Program-made: the position numbers and the translations under genes
NCBI GenBank assembly: GCA_955652075.1
Contig: CATPAS010000385.1
Location: forward strand, 1-6,792
Origin: an uncultured Gaiellaceae bacterium
GTDB taxonomy: Bacteria > Actinomycetota > Thermoleophilia > Gaiellales > Gaiellaceae
Direction of reading: 5' to 3'
Length of the DNA stretch: 6,792 bases
Part shown: positions 1 through 5,167 of the stretch, piece after piece
Layout: each line of letters starts with the position of its first letter
Position numbering within the stretch: position 1 is the first letter of the stretch
The notes under the pieces: model-generated
What the model saw: the letters and a program-made list of their open reading frames with translations, nothing else
What the model was told of the DNA's origin: nothing
The model's database searches: none

Positions 1-1107
1 CCCGAAAGCGACGCGGTGAAGCGAGATCGCAGCCAACAGCACAACGAGTGCCGACGGACACGGCAGCAGCCCACCCGAGACGCCCACGGCGACGAGTGAC
101 CGTCGGCTCAGGCCGTCTTCGTGATCGTGGTGGTGATGGTGGTGATGGCCGTTCGCGTGCGCGCGCCGGTGCCGCCAGCGGGCGCGCAGCACGGATGCGC
201 CAATCAGGACGACCAGCAGGCCCGAGACGAAGTTGAGCCACGGATAGAGCAGGTCGGGCACGATGAACCGGGAGAGCACCAGCGTGACGGCGCCGAGCGC
301 GAACACGCCTGCTGTGTGCGTTGCGGTGACGACCAGGCCGAGGAGGGCAGCGTGGCGCGGCGTGCCGCGTTGCCCGACGAGATACGCGGTGACGATCGTC
401 TTGCCGTGCCCAGGCGAAAGCGCATGCGCCATGCCCCAGAAGACCGCCGCGCCGAGGGATGCGACGATCACCCAGAAGCCGAGCCGATCGCGAGCGACCA
501 GCGACGCGAAGCTCGAGTCGGCCACGCGATCGGGCGCCTGCAGACCGGCACCGCGGGTGACGTGCGGACCTGTCCCAGGGCCTGTCCCTGGAACGAGGCT
601 CGTTCGGACAGTGGTCACGTTCAATGGGCTCGAGAGAAGGTCTTTCGGATATGCGCGGAGCTCGTGGCTGCGGCTCGGCGTCGATCCGACGAGCACCTCC
701 TTCCAGCCGATCCTGTCCGCATAGTTCGTGTCTCGGTAGTCGACCTCGCTGCGACCCGTAAGCGCCGGGCCCCGCAGCACGACCTCGAACCGAGTCGTCC
801 TCAAGCCGCCGGCCCCTGCGGGGTGCGCGAGTGCAGTCTCCGTCGGGACCAGCTGCACGCGGCGCCCATTCACCGTCAGTTGAGCGCCGCGTGCGATGCG
901 ACGCGCGTACGACTGCGCGTCGATCTTGCCTGCCTGGAACGTGGGAATCTCGGCGAGATCGAGGACGTAGCGCACATAGATCCGCGGCCCGGCAACCTCG
1001 ATCCGGCTGAAACGGTTGACGGTGAAGTTGCCGAGCGGATGCGCAGACGCGGCAACCGGGAGCGCGAGCGCGACGAGCGCGACGACCAGGAGGACGAACC
1101 GCTTCAC
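1..1107 (-). CDS. NicO-family Ni/Co-type transporter with extracytoplasmic N-terminal domain (3' end missing)
   Basis: Probable membrane transporter of the NicO (RcnA/HupE-like) group, which moves nickel or cobalt; substrate and direction cannot be read from sequence. The frame is open from GTG at 1107 to the window edge (369 residues seen). Residues 1-22 look like a signal peptide ending ASA, so the mature protein would begin with His23 (HPLGNF). Residues 23 to about 205 form an extracytoplasmic domain. Hydrophobic segments follow at about 210-227, 253-278 and 287-307, then one near 335-360. Family-like motifs are HALSPGHGKT (228-237), THTAG (263-267) and GGLLPCPSALV (345-355). A seven-His run (321-327), then Asp-His-Glu-Asp, lies in the loop before the last visible helix; helix parity puts that loop in the cytoplasm. 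The start codon overlaps the TPR gene's stop (GTGA), implying coupled translation. The C-terminal helices are outside the window. Family call is firm; metal specificity is inference. Confidence 0.88.
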   Translation of the reverse strand, partial: MKRFVLLVVALVALALPVAASAHPLGNFTVNRFSRIEVAGPRIYVRYVLDLAEIPTFQAGKIDAQSYARRIARGAQLTVNGRRVQLVPTETALAHPAGAGGLRTTRFEVVLRGPALTGRSEVDYRDTNYADRIGWKEVLVGSTPSRSHELRAYPKDLLSSPLNVTTVRTSLVPGTGPGTGPHVTRGAGLQAPDRVADSSFASLVARDRLGFWVIVASLGAAVFWGMAHALSPGHGKTIVTAYLVGQRGTPRHAALLGLVVTATHTAGVFALGAVTLVLSRFIVPDLLYPWLNFVSGLLVVLIGASVLRARWRHRRAHANGHHHHHHHDHEDGLSRRSLVAVGVSGGLLPCPSALVVLLAAISLHRVAFG

Positions 1108-2225
1108 GCCGCGTACCTCCTTGCGAGCGGGGCCCACAGGAGCGAGAAGTGCGGATTGAGCGTGAGCGCGCGCCGGAACCACGTCTTGGCGTCCGCTTCG
1201 TGGCCGAGACAGCGTTCCACCATGCCCCGGTGGAAGAACTTGGTCGCGTCGAGCGTGCCGAGCCGCAACGCACGCTTGGAGTAGTGCAGCGCGGCCCTGC
1301 ACTGACCGTTGCGCGCCAGCGCCCAGGCCAGAACGTCGTCGCCGTCGATCGAAGGCCGCTCTGCGTGCGCTGCCCTCGCAAGCGCCAGCGCGTTCGGTAG
1401 CCGAACCGCGTGATCGACGTCGAACAACGCGGTCTCGAGGTCGGTCTTCACGCCGTTTGCCCGCAGCAGTCGCTGAATCGCGCCGATGAGCGCGTACTGC
1501 CGCTGCGCTGCATGACGATGACCGGTCAGGCGATCGAGGTCGCCCAGCGCCGCGACGAACTGCGGCAGTGGGATCGCATCTGCCGCTCTCTGCTCGAGCG
1601 CTATCGCCCGAGCGAGATTGCCTCGCGACGCCTCGACCTGCGCGAGTGCGTCGAGGGCATAGACGTAGCCGGGGCGGACGGCGAGCGCAATCCGATACTG
1701 ACGCTCGGCCGCACTCGCGCGGCCGTGCGACCAGAGCAGCTTCCCGAGTTGCGTGTGGGACCAGGCGAGTGACTCGGGCTGCCCGACGGCAGCGTCGATT
1801 GCGAGGCGCATCGCCCGCGCAGCGCCAGGAACGTCGCCGATCAGTTCACGCGCATAGGACACACGCGCGTACGAGGAGAGGCTCGGTTTGAGGGACGCCA
1901 TCTTGTCGAACGCCCGGAAGGCCGCCTGGTAGCGGCCGAGCTCGACCATGGCATCCCCGAGCACGCCGTAGCCGCGTGCTGTGGATGAAGACAGCGCGAC
2001 AGCACGGCGGCCCAGCACGAGTGCTTCGTGAAAGCGGTGACGGGAGAGCGCAAGCGCCCCGAGCCCGGTGGTCGCAACGAGATCGTTCGGTGCGTAGCGC
2101 AAGGCACGCCGCAGCACGCCGTCAGACTTTGAGTAGTAGGCCGGGTCGCCGGTCTCTCGCGCGCGCTGCTGGTAGGCGAGCCCCAGCAGACCGAGCCCGC
2201 GCACATCGGTAGGATTTGCCCGCAC
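1104..2225 (-). CDS. TPR-repeat protein, main body downstream of an in-frame TAG
   Basis: Tetratricopeptide-repeat protein, 373 residues from GTG at 2225 to TGA at 1106-1104. TPR-like helical pairs with the usual small/aromatic spacing are visible around residues 11-45, 49-82, 84-115, 154-187, 188-218 and 324-360 (for example, RASAAERQYRIALAVRPGY). TPR arrays act as protein-binding scaffolds; no catalytic motif is seen. GTG 2225 is only the first usable start after an in-frame TAG (2237-2235). The same frame continues upstream without another stop to ATG 2402, which encodes a signal/anchor-like segment. The intact gene was therefore probably 2402-1104 (432 codons before the stop). As it stands, the TPR body could be made only by reinitiation at this GTG, 9 bases past the TAG and without a Shine-Dalgarno, or by readthrough. 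Either it is a pseudogene or the TAG is a sequence error. It overlaps the transporter gene by 4 bases. Confidence 0.8.
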   Translation of the reverse strand: MRANPTDVRGLGLLGLAYQQRARETGDPAYYSKSDGVLRRALRYAPNDLVATTGLGALALSRHRFHEALVLGRRAVALSSSTARGYGVLGDAMVELGRYQAAFRAFDKMASLKPSLSSYARVSYARELIGDVPGAARAMRLAIDAAVGQPESLAWSHTQLGKLLWSHGRASAAERQYRIALAVRPGYVYALDALAQVEASRGNLARAIALEQRAADAIPLPQFVAALGDLDRLTGHRHAAQRQYALIGAIQRLLRANGVKTDLETALFDVDHAVRLPNALALARAAHAERPSIDGDDVLAWALARNGQCRAALHYSKRALRLGTLDATKFFHRGMVERCLGHEADAKTWFRRALTLNPHFSLLWAPLARRYAA

Positions 2226-2234
2226 CTGCTGCTG

Positions 2235-2237
2235 CTA
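2235..2237 (-). other. In-frame TAG separating signal/anchor from TPR domain
   Basis: Minus-strand reading around this point is CCG CGG TAG CAG CAG CAG GTG CGG. The frames on both sides are coding-like and continuous (2402 to 1104) with no other stop. One base change (CAG to TAG, or TTG to TAG) would explain it. TAG is also the natural stop of the anti-sigma gene at 5155-5157, so a genome-wide reassignment of TAG is not supported here. Confidence 0.8.
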
Positions 2238-2402
2238 CCGCGGGAGCAAGGCGCCGGCGGTCGCGGCGGCGAAACCCGACGCAACCGGGACTGCAGCGGC
2301 GCCTTTCGAGGACGACCCGCCGGTGAGCACGCCCCCGAGCAGGAGGGCGGCGGCGGTCAAGCCCGCCGCCAGCCCTCCGAGGATGAGCCGCTTCGACGCC
2401 AT
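2235..2402 (-). CDS. N-terminal signal/anchor segment of the interrupted TPR protein
   Basis: A 55-codon frame beginning MASKRLILGG and ending in ALLPR before TAG. It has a short basic N-terminus (Lys4, Arg5), a hydrophobic stretch at about residues 6-27 and then a Gly/Ser/Ala-rich linker, as in a signal peptide or single membrane anchor. Its ATG shares one base with the stop of the DUF4331 gene (TAATG), a typical coupled junction. It is in exactly the same frame as the TPR body downstream, separated only by TAG plus three CAG codons. It is most simply read as the 5' part of one gene encoding an exported or anchored TPR protein, not as an independent small protein. A genuine 55-residue membrane peptide is possible but less likely. 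Confidence 0.65.
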   Translation of the reverse strand: MASKRLILGGLAAGLTAAALLLGGVLTGGSSSKGAAAVPVASGFAAATAGALLPR

Positions 2403-3739
2403 TACGGCTTCTGCTGGCCCTTTGTGTTGTCGTACCCGCTGAACGGATCGGCCTGGTACGGGAAGGTCGCCAGGTACGGGACGTCGTTCGCGTCCACACC
2501 GTCGCCGAGCGGCAGGCTGTGCCCGATCAGGGCGCCGCCGACAGCTCGCTCCGAGATGTCGATGACGTCGTCTTCGAGACGCCGGCCGTTCGGATACCCG
2601 GCGAGATCGCCGCCGAGGACGCCGAGTCGGTTGCCGTGCCCAACAGGCGCCGTCGGCGCGATTCCCAGGTTGAGCCGGATCTCGTCCGCCAGCGTAGGAC
2701 CGGTGAAGTTGAGGTTCGGCTCCTTCAGGCCCGTGAGCAGCACCGACACGAGATCCGTGCGGTTGCTCTCCTGAAACGGTCCAAACTGCGGATACAGCTG
2801 ATTCAGCAGCTTCGCCAGGATTGGACTCGAGTAGTACTGCGCGAACTGCTTGTCCTTGTCCGGAGTGCTTGCGTTCCACTTGTCCTTCAGTCCGGTCGGG
2901 ATGAGCAGCTCGTTGATCAGCGGATTGCCGAGACGCGAGACCTGCACCCACTTCGTCGAGCGGCGGATCTTGTTGCCCTTCACCTCCACGGTCACCTTCG
3001 GCCGCTCGCTTGCCGCCCAGACGCCGACGATGTGGTTGCCCCCATTGTCGAGCTGGGAAAGCGGGACCTGGAGCGAGATGGTGTGCACCGCGTAGCCGGC
3101 GAAGAAGTCCTTCCCGCCCCCGCTGGCGCCCGTTCCCTTACGGATCGCGACGAGATCGAATGCTGCGCCGATGTCACCGAAGAACGAGTCGTCGCGCTGG
3201 CCGGCGAAGACCTTCGAGCCGTCGTTCAGGTCGTGCACACCCGCCATCGCGAGCGCGTGGTAGTTCGGCGTCGACCGCGGCCCGATGTTGTCGGGCGGCG
3301 TCAGCAGGCCGCTGCCGACTACGCGGGAGGATTTGCCCTCGATCCGCGTGACGGTGTAGGACTGCTGCGTGTTCTGCAGGAACGCGACGGGCGCCTGGTT
3401 CTTGAAGCGGAACTGCCAGGTGATGTCCGGCTTGCCGTCGCCGTTCTTGTCGGCGTAGACGACGTAACGCGCCGACGGAGAGAACGTGTACCAGTTGGGG
3501 CCCGCGCCCGGGTCCTCTCCGGGGATGTAATTGGAGATGATCGTCACGGTATCCGGCCGGTCCGGGCTCCGGAACGCGTAGGTTTCCGTGTTGTCCGCGG
3601 AGGGATCCTCCGAGATCAACGGTGCTTCCCGGTGACTCGATGCCTGGGCCGCCGAAGGGCTTCCGCCCCGCGACGCCAGCGCTGCGAACAACGCACCCAC
3701 GGCTGCGGCCGCCAGGACTAGGACTGCCAGCTTTCGCAT
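2402..3739 (-). CDS. DUF4331-family secreted protein
   Basis: Exported protein of the DUF4331 family, whose biochemical function is not known to me. It has 445 residues from ATG 3739 to TAA 2404-2402. Residues 1-33 form a signal peptide or anchor (MRKLAVLVLAAAAVGALFAA then an Ala/Ser-rich stretch). The family's opening block follows: SSHREAPLISEDPSADNTE at 34-52, then TYAFRSPDRPDTVTII. DKNGDGKPD (97-105) resembles a calcium-binding DxNxDGxxD loop. The C-terminal block GGDLAGYPNGRRLEDDVIDI (376-395), followed by DGVDANDVPYL, is also characteristic. I chose ATG 3739 because the signal peptide starts there and AAAGGAG lies upstream. An in-frame ATG at 3790 would add 17 polar residues and sits just below the predicted transcription start, so it is a fallback. 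The frame stays open to 4138, but that part overlaps the sigma factor gene and is not signal-like. First gene of the leftward operon; its stop overlaps the next ATG. Confidence 0.9.
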   Translation of the reverse strand: MRKLAVLVLAAAAVGALFAALASRGGSPSAAQASSHREAPLISEDPSADNTETYAFRSPDRPDTVTIISNYIPGEDPGAGPNWYTFSPSARYVVYADKNGDGKPDITWQFRFKNQAPVAFLQNTQQSYTVTRIEGKSSRVVGSGLLTPPDNIGPRSTPNYHALAMAGVHDLNDGSKVFAGQRDDSFFGDIGAAFDLVAIRKGTGASGGGKDFFAGYAVHTISLQVPLSQLDNGGNHIVGVWAASERPKVTVEVKGNKIRRSTKWVQVSRLGNPLINELLIPTGLKDKWNASTPDKDKQFAQYYSSPILAKLLNQLYPQFGPFQESNRTDLVSVLLTGLKEPNLNFTGPTLADEIRLNLGIAPTAPVGHGNRLGVLGGDLAGYPNGRRLEDDVIDISERAVGGALIGHSLPLGDGVDANDVPYLATFPYQADPFSGYDNTKGQQKP

Positions 3740-3750
3740 CGTCTTCCCTG

Positions 3751-3757
3751 CTCCTTT
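3751..3757 (-). promoter_or_regulatory. Shine-Dalgarno for the DUF4331 gene
   Basis: The minus strand reads AAAGGAG, 11 bases before ATG 3739. The spacing is slightly long but the match to the anti-SD is strong. It decides ATG 3739 over the in-frame ATG at 3790. Confidence 0.6.
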
Positions 3758-3800
3758 CAGACGGCCGGTCGGGTCTGCGGTGGCCGTCATGTCGGCGCTG

Positions 3801-3827
3801 ATTCGCCGCTCCCGTCGAACCGGTTCG
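3801..3827 (-). promoter_or_regulatory. Candidate ECF-type promoter of the DUF4331-TPR-NicO operon
   Basis: Minus strand: CGAACC (3827-3822), 16-base spacer, CGAAT (3805-3801). The AAC core in a -35 box is a known hallmark of ECF sigma promoters. The predicted transcription start is near 3792-3796, giving a leader of about 55 bases that includes the AAAGGAG. The same two boxes with the same spacer occur on the other strand in front of the sigma factor gene. This is a pattern call, not a measured promoter. Confidence 0.55.
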
Positions 3828-3837
3828 GACCGAACCG
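3816..3837. repeat. Overlapping palindromes in the divergent promoter region
   Basis: Two perfect inverted repeats overlap. CGAACCGGTTCG (3816-3827) is a 12-base palindrome. CGGTTCGGACCGAACCG (3821-3837) has 8-base arms around a single A. The heptamer CGAACCG thus appears three times: plus strand 3816-3822, minus strand 3827-3821 and plus strand 3831-3837. Two of these copies supply the -35 boxes of the divergent candidate promoters. It may also serve as an operator for a dimeric regulator. Confidence 0.7.
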
Positions 3838-3857
3838 AAGTTCCGTGCGACGCGAAT
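3831..3857 (+). promoter_or_regulatory. Candidate autoregulatory ECF promoter of the sigma factor gene
   Basis: Plus strand: CGAACC (3831-3836), 16-base spacer, CGAAT (3853-3857). The predicted transcription start falls at about 3863-3866, on or just before ATG 3866, which suggests a leaderless or near-leaderless mRNA. Boxes and spacing match the minus-strand candidate exactly, as expected if one ECF sigma factor reads both. Confidence 0.55.
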
Positions 3858-3865
3858 GCAAGACG

Positions 3866-4483
3866 ATGAGCGAGACTCCTCGGCTGATGCCGCGTTCCTT
3901 TGCACACCTCTCCGACGAAGCGGTTGTCGCCCTGCTCGCGCGATCCGATGAATCGGCGCTGGCGGAGCTCTACGACCGCTTCGGGCGCGTCGCTTACGGA
4001 CTCGCGCTCCGCATCCTCCGCGACGAGAAGCTCGCCGAGGACGCAGTGCAGGAAGGGTTCCTTGCCGCCTGGCGCAACGCCGACCGCTTCATCCCCGAGC
4101 GCGGCAAGGCGAGCACGTGGCTGATGACGCTCGTGCACCGCCGCGCGGTCGACCTCGTGCGACGCGAGGACCGCCGCCGAGCGGAGCCGTTGAGCGAGAG
4201 CGTCGACCCTTCCTCCTCAGGCTCGGCTGAAGACGACGCGTGGCTCCGTTTCGAGCGGGAACGAGTGCAGTCGGCTCTGAAGCAGCTTCCAGATCAGCAG
4301 CGCGAAGCGCTCGAGCTGGCCTACTACGGTGGCTTCACGCAGTCCGAGCTCGCGGAGAGACTCGGCGAGCCGGTGGGTACGATCAAGAGCAGGATGTTCA
4401 CCGGGCTCGCGCGCCTACGCGAGCTGCTGGCAGACCCTAGGACCGGAGAGACGGCATGGAAGCCGACGCCCTACACGACCTGA
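3866..4483 (+). CDS. ECF (extracytoplasmic function) RNA polymerase sigma factor
   Basis: Alternative sigma factor that directs RNA polymerase to a small regulon; 205 residues, usual for the group. Region 2 spans about 34-101, including ALAELYDRFGRVAYGLALRI, the DAVQEGFLAAWR segment (59-70) and KASTWLMTLVHRRAVDLVRR (81-100). A variable acidic/Ser-rich linker covers about 108-125. Region 4 spans about 133-186, with LPDQQREALELAYYGGFTQS followed by the helix-turn-helix ELAERLGEPVGTIKSRM (161-177). No extra C-terminal domain is present. ATG 3866 has no good Shine-Dalgarno, but it fits the predicted transcription start. GTG 3845 is in frame and would add 7 residues, but lies between the candidate -35 and -10 boxes. 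The gene's end overlaps the anti-sigma gene by 28 bases, the standard arrangement for a sigma/anti-sigma pair. Autoregulation is inferred from the promoter pair. Confidence 0.92.
   Translation: MSETPRLMPRSFAHLSDEAVVALLARSDESALAELYDRFGRVAYGLALRILRDEKLAEDAVQEGFLAAWRNADRFIPERGKASTWLMTLVHRRAVDLVRREDRRRAEPLSESVDPSSSGSAEDDAWLRFERERVQSALKQLPDQQREALELAYYGGFTQSELAERLGEPVGTIKSRMFTGLARLRELLADPRTGETAWKPTPYTT
4445..4450 (+). promoter_or_regulatory. Shine-Dalgarno for the anti-sigma gene
   Basis: GGAGAG lies 5 bases before ATG 4456, inside the 3' end of the sigma factor gene. It supports this ATG and translation coupled to the sigma factor. Confidence 0.6.
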
Positions 4484-5157
4484 CCGCCGCGTACGCGCTC
4501 GACGCCCTCGACGCCGAGGACGCGCGCCGGTACGAAGCGCACCTGGCGCGTTGCGCGCGTTGCCAGGGCGAGCTCGCAGAGCTGTCCGAGTCTGCAGGGG
4601 CACTCGCCTACGCCTCCGAAGCGCCGGCACCGCCCGCTGAGTTGCGCGCCCGCATCCTCGATCGGGCGAAAGCCGAGCGGCCCAACGTCGTGCCGTTGCG
4701 GCCGCGCTGGCTCCGGCCCGTCATCGCTGCAGCGGCAGTCGCCGCGTGCGCCGCGATCGGTCTCGGTCTCTGGGCCTTCTCCCTCTCGGGCAAGCTCGAT
4801 CGTCGCGAAGCGCAGTTGGCGCGTCAGCAGCGCGTTGCGCAGATCCTCGCTCGGCCCGGCTCACACAGGATCTCGTTCTCCCGCGGCACGCTCGTCGTCG
4901 GATCCGACGGTCAGGCAGCTCTGGTGTTGACCAAGCTTGCGGAGCCGGGGTCCGGCCGTACCTACGAAGCTTGGGTCGCCGACGGCGGCACGCCGCAGCC
5001 GGCGGGGTTGTTCGCCGGCGGGACGACGATCGCAGTCCCGCTCGAGCGGCCGGTGCGAACCGGGGCCACGGTGATGGTCACCGAGGAGAAGGCAGGCGGA
5101 GCGGAAACCCCCTCGCAGGCGCCGTTCCTGATCGTCAGGAACGCCCCTCAGAGCTAG
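4456..5157 (+). CDS. Membrane anti-sigma factor, zinc-motif/RskA type
   Basis: Partner and likely inhibitor of the ECF sigma factor encoded just upstream; 233 residues. The N-terminal cytoplasmic domain (about 1-75) carries the zinc-binding anti-sigma signature His29-x3-Cys33-x2-Cys36 (HLARCARC), preceded by LHDLTAAYALDALDAED, the usual start of RskA-like proteins. One transmembrane helix lies at about 88-110. The extracytoplasmic part (about 130-230) matches the RskA C-terminal domain style, with TYEAWVADGG (169-178), QPAGLFAG and a late VMVTEEKAGGAETPSQAP segment. In related systems, regulated proteolysis of the anti-sigma factor frees the sigma factor; that this happens here is inference. 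It ends in TAG at 5155-5157. The penicillin-binding protein gene begins about 10 bases later on the same strand. Confidence 0.92.
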   Translation: MEADALHDLTAAYALDALDAEDARRYEAHLARCARCQGELAELSESAGALAYASEAPAPPAELRARILDRAKAERPNVVPLRPRWLRPVIAAAAVAACAAIGLGLWAFSLSGKLDRREAQLARQQRVAQILARPGSHRISFSRGTLVVGSDGQAALVLTKLAEPGSGRTYEAWVADGGTPQPAGLFAGGTTIAVPLERPVRTGATVMVTEEKAGGAETPSQAPFLIVRNAPQS

Positions 5158-5167
5158 AATCGGGCGC

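Noticed and set aside
574..590. Inverted repeat CCAGGG-N5-CCCTGG as a possible terminator or hairpin
   Set aside because: It lies inside the transporter coding sequence, where it encodes a PGTGPGTGP linker. There is no T-run, so it is best explained by the repeated Pro-Gly-Thr-Gly codons.
121..1284. Long plus-strand open frame (387 codons) across the transporter gene
   Set aside because: It is antisense to a frame with signal peptide, membrane helices and NicO motifs. Its product is Arg/Asp/Glu-rich low-complexity sequence, typical of shadow frames in GC-rich DNA.
2226..2237. Recoding of TAG as a sense codon in this genome
   Set aside because: TAG is a normal terminator for the anti-sigma gene at 5155-5157, and no other in-frame TAG was found within the recognisable genes.
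2235..2951. 238-codon minus-strand frame containing the signal/anchor segment at its end
   Set aside because: Its upstream two thirds overlap the DUF4331 gene in another frame and look non-coding. Only the part from ATG 2402 is signal-like and placed at a coupled junction.
2519..3721. Long plus-strand open frame (400 codons) across the DUF4331 gene
   Set aside because: Antisense shadow of a recognisable family protein; the composition is Arg/Val/Asp-rich without any domain pattern.
3740..4138. N-terminal extension of the DUF4331 frame to ATG 4138
   Set aside because: It would run antisense through the sigma factor gene and bury the signal peptide 133 residues inside the protein.
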